A DNA stretch of 64,000 bases from NCBI GenBank assembly GCA_958496175.1, contig OY292280.1, positions 15,066,001 through 15,130,000 on the forward strand. Reading direction: 5' to 3'. Position 1 is the stretch's first letter; each line of letters opens with the position of its first letter. This DNA comes from Sisyra terminalis (Eukaryota > Arthropoda > Insecta > Neuroptera > Sisyridae). The position numbers and the translations under genes were made by a program. Under the pieces are notes generated by a model. The model was not told the origin of the DNA and ran no database searches. It saw only the letters and a program-made list of their open reading frames with translations. This document shows positions 13,101-26,600 of this stretch, in pieces.

Positions 13101-16100
13101 TATTGTAGATACTAAAACGTTTTACAACTACCAAATTTATTTAAACATATTGTTGACTTAAGGACCAATTTTATTCAATACCGATCTGATATTTTTTTTT
13201 AAATAATAAGTCTGTTCAAATTTTCTACACTAAACATTGTTTTTCTGTTAAATTCTAGCTCATGTTTCTTTTAGCGACGGCGATGTCTGATAACGTTGTA
13301 TTTTCTATTTTGTTATTAATTTAATTCGCGTTTTTTTTTTTTTTTTTTTTGTTAAATCGATTCAAAGTAGAATATGCAACGTTGCCACATATTGACGTCG
13401 TTAAAAGATACATACATTTAATAGAATGGCAACTTTGTTTGCGCCGTTCTTGGTTCAAGTCTATTTTAGCACACCCACAATCTGGCAACGTTCCATTTTC
13501 GACTTTGTTTTTAATTTAATTCGCGATTTTTTTGATGATTTAATTCTAATATGGTATAATTCTCTCTTTTGTGGCTAAATTTTCATTACGGACCGATTTA
13601 ATCATGAATTAAATTTAAAATAGTCGAAAATGCAACGTTGTCAGATTGTGGGTTTGTTAAAATGGCCTTGAGCCCCGTTTTTACATTGTAACATGCTAAA
13701 AAACGGCGGGAATTAAGTTGTTAACTTATGAATTTAGTAGTAAAATTTTGAAACTAATATACCATAACGTTTTTAAATGTTTAAGGTATTTCTATGATTT
13801 AAAATAATTTTCAAGAAAATATTCGATCGGTACGTAAATTAATTATCAAAAAAAATATTTTTTTAGTTTCCAATTTTTACTTTTATAAATCAAAATTATT
13901 AATATAATATTATAAAGTGGTGTCCTTGTAAAAAATAATTTCATGCACAATATGAGTATAGAGAATATACATTGCTAAAACAGAGCATACGAAATTGATC
14001 TCTATTTCATCTGACTAAAAGGATCAGCACGATTACAGGCGCTCATTTGTTTCGAATCGTCATAATTCGATTAAACTCGTACGGTTCCTTACCGTTCGCA
14101 TACCCTAAAAAAACACCTAAATATTAATTAAATTACCAAAATTGGGATTAAAAATAGTGCAATTAGTGAGTGTTTACTACAAAATAAACAAAAAAATCCG
14201 TTGTGATTAAAACAATATAAGATTTGAAAAAAAAACTTACGTTTTTAAAACGGTTTTTTCAAGAAAGTGTGTAATTTTTATGTGTGTGAAGAAGTGCGCA
14301 TGTGTGCGTCTTAAAGTGATTGTTTTTTTTTTTCCTTTCCGAATGGAAAATTTTGGTGATAAAAGCAATAGGTTTATTGAATGTGTAAATCAGAGTAGTT
14401 AGGACATTAATATTTTTGCCCCCCGGAAGTTATACGAAAATACTAATGGTATCTTTGTTGCACATAACGTGAGTGAGTATGGTTACACATAAGCAGTGGC
14501 GTGCACAGAGATTTTAGGCAGGGTAGGCAAAAATTTTTTAAAGCTACTTTAATATAATCAAAAATGCTGCTTAGTTCGTCGTCATGATGAGTAAATAATG
14601 AACCCTATACCGATTAGCCAACAAAATTTTAAAGTGTGAATTTTCCGATTTTTTTTTGCCAATCGATGGGAAATCGTTCGTAGAGGTATGTGAAACAAAC
14701 CGTTTCGATTGTGACAAAATAGTTTAGCGATAATAAATTAATTAAGAAAAATTAATTAATTAGTCATTGATATAGTAAAATGTTAAGAAAATATGGTTCA
14801 AAGTAACATACAATAACAAAAATGTGGGAAAATTTAGGAAACGGTTGGTTAAATGTAAAACTAAAAAAAAGTTAAGGAAAACTAATCAGAACCTCCCCGC
14901 TTCAAAAAAAAAATGGAAAAAAAGGTAATTATGAAATTAATTTTTTTCCTCAAATCATATTTTCCCAAAATCTTACAAGATAATAAAAATAGAAGCATAA
15001 TTAAACAGGCTTTTCTCCCAAATTTTTTCATCGTTCGTGAAATTCAATAATTCACACCAAAAATTTTTGAAAATATGAATACGAAGTAGAACATTAAGCG
15101 TGTTTTGAAATTCGGAAAATATTTTTCTTTAACTTTTTTTTTAGTTCTAGTTTTAACCAACCGTTTCCTAAATTTTCCCTCATTTTTGTGAATTTATGCT
15201 GCTTTAAACATTATTTTTTTAACATTTTACTATATCAACGACTAATTAATTACTTTTTCTTAATTAATTTATTACCGCTAATCTAATTTGTCACAAACGA
15301 AACGGTTTCTTTCACTAACCTCTACGAACGATTTCCCATCGATTAGCAAAAACAAATTTTGGAAAATTCACACTTTAAAATTTCATTGGCTAATCGGTAT
15401 AGGGTAAATAATGACGTTGATATTGATAACCACAGATATCCATAGACTCATTTTGTAAACTTTATTAAAGAAACACAATATAATCGTCAGGATTAAATAA
15501 TGCAGATAATAGATAATACATTATAAAAATTTATTAGAATTAAATAATAACAATGTACGTAGATTACTGATCGTTAAAATCGATTATTGAGATCAATCAA
15601 ATTCAAACTTTGATAATGAATAAGAAACGATGCTACTTCGGCAATTTTCGTAATTTGTCGTATTGTAAGAATACAGTGTCTTTCTATGAGGTTGTGTGCG
15701 TGCGTATGTGTAGAATTGTTTATTTTGTTTTATACGAACCCACACACTGACACATATATAGCTATTAGGGCATACATATAAATATTTAGACACGAATAGT
15801 TTGTGTCTATCCCGCAGCATTGCCCGGAGCGCTAGTGCATTGCAATGCAAATATTACCAGTCGCTTACTTAATATTGAACGAACGAAGGAGCTGGCATAA
15901 TCTGTATACTGTATAGATGATATCCGTTAAGATTTTTGGTTTATTGATATTTGATAGGAAAAAAATGAAATTAGATATCAGAAGAAAATTATAAATATTT
16001 ATTTGAATTATGTAGGGTAGGCAGTGTCTTGTTGTCTATCGGAAATGCACGCCACTGGTTGGGGGTATAAAAATGAGTCAATGTACTTAGTGAATGGACA

Positions 16101-17790
16101 GCGAGAGTGAGATGGATTGATTGGATCCACTGGTTTAGTTTGTAGTTTTTTGTATATTGAGATTATTTGTATATTGAGGTGCGCAAGCGCCCGAGTTGTT
16201 ACCATCTCGCATTTAGTGTGTGGGAGAAAGATGGAGTGTTTTTTCTTAGAGCGATCAGTGTTTAAATTTTATTTAACAGGCTTTAAACAAGTTGGTTATG
16301 TGTGTGTGTGTGTTGTTTGTTTTTGCATAAATAGTTCAATAGTGGTATTCTAACGTGTAGTCAGCCATATTTCAGTGATTGGAAACGTCGCTAGCTCTGT
16401 GATGTAATTTTGGAAAACCGGTCTAGTTGCCAATGTTTTGCGTATGATCCAGAGATTTGTTCGGAACTGTGTGTGGTTAAACTGTTCGGCATTGACAATT
16501 GACGACTAATTAGCAGCGATAATGCGTGAAAATAGTCGCAAACTATCAAACTATGCAAATCGTCAGTTCGGAACCAAAGCATTTGAATAAAGTGGTCAAT
16601 TTTTTTGTTGCGTTTTTTAGACTCGTCCAATTACACGACAAATAATATCACCCACCTGAAAATAATCGGAACGTTTTGTGCCAAATTATTGCGATTCGTA
16701 AGAAATTTTCAAATATTTTCTCAAGAAAAGTAGCTACATTTGTGCGCTTTTAGTTATCATCAATTTCTTTAGCCATCAATAGTTTGCAAGTTTCCCGAAC
16801 TTCCGTAGTTTGTTTTTTCTTAAACGCACCGGCAACGTTTCCGAACAGTTCTTATTGCCAATTTAGTCAGATCTCAAGTTATCTGATTGGTTGTACAATT
16901 ATTTTTTTCATTCTATACATTATATATTCATGGCGACAGTAACCATGGTTATTAGATTGGGATTGTAACCAATGCTTATTCGCCGTATATCAAGGTCACA
17001 CCAAGCACCAGTAGCATCCTCCATAAATCGATTTGATACGCAATATATTACAATGCCAATGTAACATGTTGGAGACGGCTTTCCTACCCCAAATCTGGTC
17101 AACTCTATCTCAATCCATTTCAAATCAAAGTTCTAATAAAAAAATGCCCATTCTTAATAATTTCTCATTTTCAAATACCTATACAATATTCGTATCGATC
17201 TAGCATTTCACTTTGTTGCGCTAAACAAAACGAGATAGATGCGATATACGCGGGTGCGCATGTCGCGGAAAACTTGGTCAGAAACAATAGGGCATACAAT
17301 AAATACATTTTGTGTACAATTTAAAGAAAAACAGAAACGTGATGGCTTTTCTTGTGCAATGTTGATAGTTTGCAAACATTAAAATTGAAAATTGAACAAA
17401 AATGTCCAGTGGCATAGTGTTGGACGTGAGAAATGTTCGTTAGCAGCCAATTGATATGTTAACATTATCGGGAGGAAATTCAACGTTTTTAATGTAACCT
17501 ATCAAAGTAGTAATGCACATAAGTATGTAGAAATTAGCATGAAATCAGGGAATAAAATCGATTAATTACGTATCCTAACCTAATTGTTTCGAATTACGTC
17601 ATTTCAAGGTTTCGCGGATTCAATGTGCTGCTCAACCTAAACACATTCCTCTAGCGCAAATTCATCCATATTGGATTTTCATCCGATCCAAATATAATCA
17701 ACAAATTTTCCGATTTTCACTTTTCCGATCGATTCAATTTGTCATTTTTCATTGTTTCAAATAATATCAGTATCTAAGTAGTTAGTATTG

Positions 17791-17829
<39 letters not shown>

Positions 17830-20628
17830 CGTTTCTTATCAATTTATTGTTCGTACAATTCTTTCCAAATATTTCAATTCAGCTAATATTTAAATTGAAA
17901 AAAAAAAAAACAAAAAAAAAAAAACGGACTTGAATTTATGCCACACATATTTTCATTTCATCTTCCGTTTCTTTCTTGCCTTTCTTCTCACCATCACCGT
18001 GGAGCAGCAGCAAAATCTCTTCGTTCTAATCTAAGCCTCTTAGTAGTAAAGCCATTAGCAATTGTTTTACAACTATATCACAAAACATCTACAACTGGTA
18101 CTTATGTTCATCCATTTTTCATCTTATTACTAATTACATTATCCGCCGAAAATCGATTCTTTCTAAATTTAACAAACTACAAACATTTCTTTTCAATAAT
18201 CACTTTCCTCGTCTATACACCAATACAATACCGGCGGCCCTCCATCTCTTATCAATATGATGCCATATTTTCTCGTGCATTGTTCATTTTTTTTTTGTGG
18301 AAATATTAACATTTCAGAAAAGTATACGCAGTAAATATAATACTACTACTACTACTCATACGCAACTAATACAAATCGCTAGTTCCATTATTGCTTTTCT
18401 ATACTTGTTTTTGGTTTTAATTAACAACCGGTTTAATGTATCTAAGATTTTAGTCACTCCAAAGTTTGTAATGAATCAAAACAATTAAACCCACAAGTAC
18501 TTAATGGATATCGGGGTACCCATATGTGTCAAGGTAGTAGTAAAAATTACCAAAACTATCAATAATATAATTGACATTTTTCAAAATCATTTCAAGCCAG
18601 GGCAAATATTTTTTTTTCTTTAGTTAGATATTTATTAATTTCAACACCTGTATGTTACTATTCGAAACAATTTACAGTGATTACCTTATCAAAAAATGTA
18701 AGTGTGAACCAGAGAAGAGAGACTTATATAGAAGTTCAATTCATATGGAACATCAAAACATGATCTAGTATTTCTAAAAGAAACTAATAGATGGCATTGT
18801 AATGCAAAATATCACTTTGCGTTGTATTGAGGAGGAGCCTAACCCCTTCTATTCTTGAAAACATTATGTTTTGAATATCATCGATGTAGCTTAATATATA
18901 GGATTGAAATATTTGTATAAGATGAAATATTAATAAAAATTTAGCTGTATTAGATTTTTATTGTTACTTAATTAAAGTACGATAATTTCATGATGATATT
19001 AGAGTTTCATTTCAAATTTAAATTCCCTCCTTTATTTACGTATGCGCTTTAAAATTTAAAGGCGTGGCCAAGTACGGTTTCGTACAGCGCCAACTGAGGT
19101 CCGTAATGCAGAACTACCGGCCCAAGCGCCTTTTTCGTTAACGTGATCATTGAAGTTCTATATAAGTCTCTCTTCTCTGGTGTGAACGGATGGATTCATG
19201 TCGTAAACTTTGTGAAAAAAGTGCGTTTATGTAGGAAACCACATAAGAAAGAATGGATGTATATGATTCCATATAGGAAATAAAGACAGTGAAAGCTAAA
19301 ATAAATCTTTAGTTATCGGACAATAAAAGAACATAACCTTATTTTCAACTTTAAATTTAGATACTTTTGTCATCCGTTCACCCCAAGATTGTAAGATTAT
19401 GCGCTAAAGTTTCATTTTTCCCAGTGACCCCATGAACTTGCATATAATTGCACAATTTCAAAAGGAACGTTTGCGTTCAAAATCGTATTTGTGTTATTTT
19501 TCATTGTTTCAATTTTGCTTAAAGACAAGATATTGAAAAACGTGGAAAACGACAATGTTCTTTGCGACATTAAATCGTTAAATAAACACTAGAGGCCAAA
19601 TTTTATTTTATTTTCCGTAACAAAATATACGACAATACATAAATAATGAAGAAATTTTTGTTTCTGATAAAGAATTTGTAGTACTACCCTATACATTTTA
19701 TTAGCAAATACTGTGAAAATCCATTTGAAAATTGATATTCCTATGTGGATTCTTATAGGAATCCGCATGGATTTTTTTGGTAGAGTAATAATATAACTAC
19801 TGGAAATTATAATTATTTATATATAAACTTCACCGTAATTACCTACTATATTAACTCAGTAGTAATTGATGATTTATGATTAAAATCAACAATATTTCAT
19901 TTTACAGAGTTCGGGTAACTATTTAAAAAATCTCACAAATTGCTCAAAATAGCTGTAAAAGAACATTGTAATATACTGAAAATTAATAGTAATATAAATA
20001 ACTAAATAATTTCGAGGAAATTTCGAGGAATATTTGTAGATTGAAGGGATTAACTTGAATCCTTTTAGAAAATAAATCTGTTATGTAATATACATTATGT
20101 GCTACTTTTAAAATATGAACAACGTTAATGTGAACACTAAAAATGCAGTGTTAGTTAAAGTATTCAATATAACACATCGTACATTGTAATTTGTATTGTT
20201 TGTGGATTCTATTGTGACCAACGAATATCAGTATCGGTTTTGAATAGTGAATAACAAAAATGGAAATAAAAAAAATCGCGTCAATTCGGTTAAAAACACA
20301 CAAAAAGCGGGTTTTAATCAAAAAATGTCGCGAATTAAAAATGTAACAAAATAGTTTTCTATTATTTGAGTTTAACAGCCATCAATTATTAAGTTAAATA
20401 ATTGTGCGAAAAAGTTAATAACACATAAAAATCGTTAAACTTTATGGATAAATATTCGTTTTAAAATGTTAAAGTTTAGTTTGTAGATTCAAATCATTGT
20501 TCCGTGCATTACAGTATATATTGTAGAAAAAAAATAAGGAGAGGCATTCCGCAAATCTAAGGGCAAAATCAGTCTACATAATCGTGTGAAGTGTAGTTGG
20601 AAAGTTTAAACATTACAAATGTATAACG

Positions 20629-20660
<32 letters not shown>

Positions 20661-23600
20661 AGAACTGATCATTTGTGCAATATATGTTAAGATATATAAA
20701 TTGTATTTTTGTGATATGAACGATTTTTCCTTAGAAAAAATTTGAACTGATTTTCATATTTCAACGGAAGTGGCAAATTCAAACAAAACATTGTCAATGT
20801 ATTAGCTAGGTAAACGTAAATCCGGGTTCAAATCCAAAAATTATAAAAGTATATTCGAGTTGGGTACCTAAATAGACCACTGTAAAAATTTCGGGTGGTA
20901 ACATAAAGGTTGATATGAAAAGTTTACACATTACCGTCTGTCTTCATATAGAACCAAAACTTTTGAATTTGATTATATTTTTCTTTGGTTTAGATACCTA
21001 CTAGTGTGTTAAAGTAGATGAAGACAACATTGTCATAAACTGTTTGAAAGTTTTAAATTTTTCTTTTAGCTTTTCGCTGAAAATAATTAATTCCGCTTTG
21101 AAAATATTTTTAGTTAAAACTACGTCGTAGTAGAAATAACCGATTGATTTGTTGAAATAGTTTATATTTTCTTATTTGTTGACCCTACGTGCTTGTGGAC
21201 TGTTTAAACCAAAACATGTTATAAACCTTAAAAATTGTTTTGTCTTTGAGGTAGAAAAAAATTTGGTAACTCAAGGCGAACATTACTTCGTAATAGAAAA
21301 TTTTACCTTCTGTCAGCATATTTCGAGTTTCGATCGAATTTTTCGATAAATAATTTAAAAATTTTATTTCTTTATGTTCCTTGTAGAACATTGAACGTTT
21401 TCGAAGGTTTTCTTACTAATTTTAAACTTGTGAGATTTTTCCAAGATATTCATTTGCTTCCTAGTTGTTCACTAGTGTTAAGGATATCAAATCTTCAGCA
21501 TGATTCCAAACCTTACACAGTCTACTTACATAAAGTACTACTTTTAAAATATAGATTGATTAAATTCTTGTGAATTTTACGATTCATAACTTTGCTATGC
21601 GTATGCTTATCGTCAGACAAAATGTTTGAAAAGCAAATGATATTAGTTATTAAGAATTTCTTTTCAAATTTTAATTATCAATAGTTGAAATAATTCATCT
21701 CGTTGGCATTACGTCCCACTATTAATCATAAATGGCTGAACAATTTTGTCATGACATATAGTGAAGTATTCATTAGAGGTATTAAACAAGCCATTTTTTT
21801 TTTCTGTAGGATTCACCATTTTGTAGGTAGAACCGGAAGATGCAACTTTTTTTCGTTCTTGCAAGAAATTCAAATTCATGTGAATTTGAACTGGTAACCT
21901 AATCTTCTAGTTTTGTTTTCGAATCATTCATAATCATTTGGAACATTATCGACAATTAGCTTCCACTGCTCGCTTTGCGAGCTATAAGCGGGTCTTATAG
22001 TCGTCTTCCCTTCATTTTTAATCATAACAAAAAATGAATTCGAGTGTTTTTTATTTATATACTTATTATGTTGTATAGAAGAAAAATTCATGTTACTATT
22101 TCTCATTTTTTTTTTGTTTTAGTTTGTTATGGACAGAAAAAATATTGACTATATAATAGTTTGTTGAAAGAAACGAACATATCTAAAATTAGACATAAAA
22201 ATGATAGCTGTGGCGAGCATGTTCACTAAAACAATATATATATATATGTATATATATATATATGTGTGAATTGAGTTAAAACTGAAGAGATTTTGATTTT
22301 TTTACAAAGTAAATAAATAGTGTAATACGTAGAGTTAAAGTTTTTATATGAAGTTATAAATGAATAATATATTTGATAAATAAAGAAGTTATTATGTTGA
22401 ACGAATAACGGTGCGAATGTATCGATAACAATGAGTGATAACATTAGTAACGAATCTATTGTGGCGGTTGGTAATGCGTCGTGGGATCAACAGTGGTTGA
22501 GTGGCAGCATGGAAAGTAGTAATAGTCAGCAGGTGGTTGTTGGGAGAAAGGTGGATGGGCCGTCGGACAAGAAGGAAGATGCTGGCACCGAGAAGGAATC
22601 AAAAGCACAACAATTGTCCGAGGATGTTTACACAAGAAGCATCAGTGGTCTGGGGGATTCGATTTCCTCACACCTCAGATCGCCATTCACCACCAGATCA
22701 TTGCCGTTGGCCGTTATGCAAGTCGATCGAGACAACTACATGATGCGTTCTATGAACAATCGCATTACGAATAGTTCGCGAACACGTTCGTTGAGCTTCA
22801 CACCCGGCAGCTTCAAGGTGACTACTACGTCCAACTCAAATCAGCGAAGTTCAAACAGCGACGAAAAAGCCTCTGATCTTCGACTACTGAAGCCGAATAT
22901 CCATTCCGACATGAAGTCACTCGTTTCGATTACAGTGCCCCAATCAAATTGTGACGATTCGAACCATTCAGTAGACGCTACTACTAAAAAAGACACCACT
23001 ACCGATGTCTCTCAGTCTGATTGTGCGAATAAAAGCCCTCCAATGGCACCAAGCCGCTCTGCCGCCTCTACGATTATCAATATTCTTCTAGAGAATAATT
23101 TCCCAACATCGACACCCACATCTTACTGTGCCAATATTTTCTCGTTACATAACGTTTTTTGTACATGCGATGCATTATGCTGTTGTGTTTGTTCGGTAGA
23201 TTGTCAATTGTGTTTCCACACCCTGTGCCTTTACCTAACGGACGACACTTGCCTGAAGAAGCCAACTAAACAACCACCACCACCGGTCTACAATCAACAA
23301 AAGGTAAGCACTTTTTTCAACTTTCTCAATTTCAACTACCTAGCTCTCTTTCTTTTCTCCAACTGGTCTCCAACGTCTTAGATTAACATAGTACATACTT
23401 ACATTCCATTCTTCTTGTCAACAGTATACTAATACCATACACTCACTATATTTTCAAAATATCTTTTGCCGAAAGCTTTATGATGTATATAGTATAGTGA
23501 AAGAGAAAAGTGATTTTTCAATGTTTATACGACAAATCGTAACACACTATAGCAGTAAAAGTCACTTCTACCAACCATCCTCTACGGTCAATGTCAACTA

Positions 23601-26600
23601 TTCTCGCTTTAAGCAGCCACAGGTTGCCATAGAAATGTTTCGCTTGCACCAATCATTTTTCCTTCTTGCAAATTGTTACGGGTGCAATAATGTTCTTCTT
23701 ACATTTTACACTACCTACAACACAAAATGCCACCAAATACTACTAATACTTTGCCAGAATGAAACATGTTCCGTGCGACACTGTCTATTACAAAGAGGAT
23801 GATAAATTTATGCTAGTTGATCGATCCCGGGTGGGTACAGGCTTTGGAGAAAAGACTTTTAATGTTCATAGTGCACTGAATACATTTGTCACTATTGCAA
23901 TGACAAAAGAAAATTGCTTACTGCCCCTCTTGCTATTATACAGTTAATCTTTTCAACGATTTTTCTGTGATAAGTTATAAGGGGATGTTTGAAGATTCTG
24001 GACCCTATTAAATTGTTACTAACACCTTTACAAATACTACTGACATACATACCTACTTATGCTAAATCTAATATTTTCTTTGTAATCTTTAGGTTTAGGT
24101 CTTAGGAGATTTTCATTTGCCTCCTAGATCATAGATGTTATGAATACCTATTCTCAAATTTAATTCCAGACCTTGAACATTTTGTCCACATACCATACAA
24201 TTACTATTTGTAAAATATATGATAGATTGATTCAATACTTGTGGATACTTGTCAACTATTCATAACTTTGCTTCCTATAAAATATCTGAAACGAGAAAAT
24301 GATGTTTGCAATGAATTGGAATAATTTATGTGCTTGAAAAAAATGAATATTTCTTTTAAAATTCGCTGGGGTAAACCTTAGTAGGCTACTTTATGCTTGC
24401 CTCTTCCTCCTCCCAAACACGCACTTAGCCACTTGTAATTCTAATGTTTCAAAAAACGTGTATTTGTAGCCTTGAATTTTTCAATTAGGTATATCAGTGT
24501 GTGAATTTTTCTTCAAATAGCAAATAATAAACATTGAAATCATTACCCACATTCTTCATAACAGTAAATATTTTGAAAATTTCTTAATTGAATTTAAATC
24601 GAGCGAAACAGCGTCGCTATTTTAATTTTTGCATGGAAATGAATTTTTAAAGACCATTTAATTTATGAACGTACAATTTCTTTGTTCAAATCAAATATTT
24701 AAATGGAAAATGATTGGAAAGCCCACACTTGATATAATAATGTTTGATAATATAGATTATAATTTATATTTTTTTCGAGTAACAATACAGTGGTATGAAT
24801 ATTAAAAACGATAATTTGTTGAGATTAACTATTTATTGTACGTAAACTATAAATAGCGATTTACGTGGAAAACGGAAAAAAACATCATATTTGCTTAAAT
24901 AGCTACTTCACTTGTTTAGTTATAAACTATTAAAAGAACCTAATATCGCAAGCCGTGCTTATACATTTCACACACCTACGTGTGTCTTTCTTATTCTAAT
25001 GCTAAACACAATTACTCAGTTACCAATGGCAATGTATACCATTTATAAACAACTTGTATTTAATTTGAAATGAAACTGTTAAAGTAAGTACCCATATCGT
25101 ACCAGTTTATACATGAGTATTAGTCAGCAACCTTTAGAATTTGGTAAGCAATGAACGAATTATTATTCAGAACAAAAGTCTTATAAATTCCCAAAGGAAA
25201 TCACAAATGCTCAACAAAAAAGACCGCGTAGTTTTTTTTTTTTTTTTTCATAAATTAATTCTTATCTCTCAAAGTTATCTAAGGCAAATTATTTAACTTT
25301 GATTTGGAATAAGTTTGAATGAAATAAATTTACCAAAAAAAAAAGCTACGTGCTCTTTTTTGTAGAGCATTTGTGATTTCCTTTAGGAATTTATAAGACT
25401 TTTGCAATTGTTTTTTTTTTTTTTTTTGAACAATTGTTGTAATTCAGACTTACTGTTGAAATATATAAATAGTAAAGTGGTAAAAACTGTTGAAATTCCA
25501 GTGAAAAGAAGAGTGAGTAATTGAATTGTTTGATTTTCAGCCAATATCGGAATGGAACTCCACAAACGTTGTCGAATGGATGGCCGCGGTGAACCTCTAT
25601 TCTTTTGCCGATCTCTTCAAAGCCAAGGACATTCAAGGATCTGATCTTCAACATTTGTCCAAGGAAAAACTAGCCGTACGTATATCGATTGCAAATAATT
25701 AGCCAGTCGATTTTCAGACTTGCTTGATCCCAACGCCAAATGCTTTTGAATACATTAACTTGTCGACCAAAGTTCATATGCTCTTCATTCATATTTAGAG
25801 AAATTATAAAATCATGATGTTTCCATTAGATTATGAGAGCACAAATACGATTCGAGAGTATTGACCTATTCATCTCCATTTTTTTAATAGTCATAAATAA
25901 TTGATAGAAATTTAAAAAAGAATAAATAAAATATGCTTAACATTACTTGAAACTCATTTTTCGCATTTTATACATAAAGCCCAAGAAATCAATAACTTGT
26001 CTAATGCCGATGCTTTAAGAACCATTTAAACCACGTAACGTTTTTGTGTGGGTTGGGATTGAATTGATCGAATTTTATATAAGAAGAAGAAGATGGAAAT
26101 GTGCAAATCGTTGCTATTGGTCTCCTTGTTTGCAAGTCCAAAAGAAAAACATTGCCAAGGAAACATGAGAAAAAAGATATCATAGTATCCTCCACAGTTG
26201 AATATCTCGTCACTTTCCTATCATGATAATGGCAACTTTGAATGTCACTCTTAAATTTAAATTTTAAAGACTGAAGAGCTACAAAAGAATATTTAAAAAA
26301 GCACACGTGGCTCGCGAACCACAGTTTGCCGACCTCTGGCCTAGAGTGGTCGTATAACATAAACAGTATTACATAATTTTGGAATCCTTTAGAAAAAATA
26401 TTTAATTGAAATAATACATGATTGCAGTCATACAAAAGTCAATTCGTTTTATGCTTCAACCATAAGTCCATAAGGCAGCTTGAGAAATCATTGATATACA
26501 TTTTTAAGACCACACATACAGTATGACGTCATGAATGTCCGCAAGAAGGCCAAATTTCTGAAGTGTCATAATATTACAGAACACAAGGGATGTCATTTTC

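Noticed and set aside
17938..18309. 123-codon plus frame
   Set aside because: Low-complexity, hydrophobic and A+T-driven composition, without family features.
26315..26336. hAT-like terminus CAGTTTGCCGACCTCTG
   Set aside because: No matching second end or target duplication could be found upstream.
26001..26435. 144-codon minus-strand frame in PI3K intron 6
   Set aside because: No domain, no coding-like composition and no splice partners; taken as chance.
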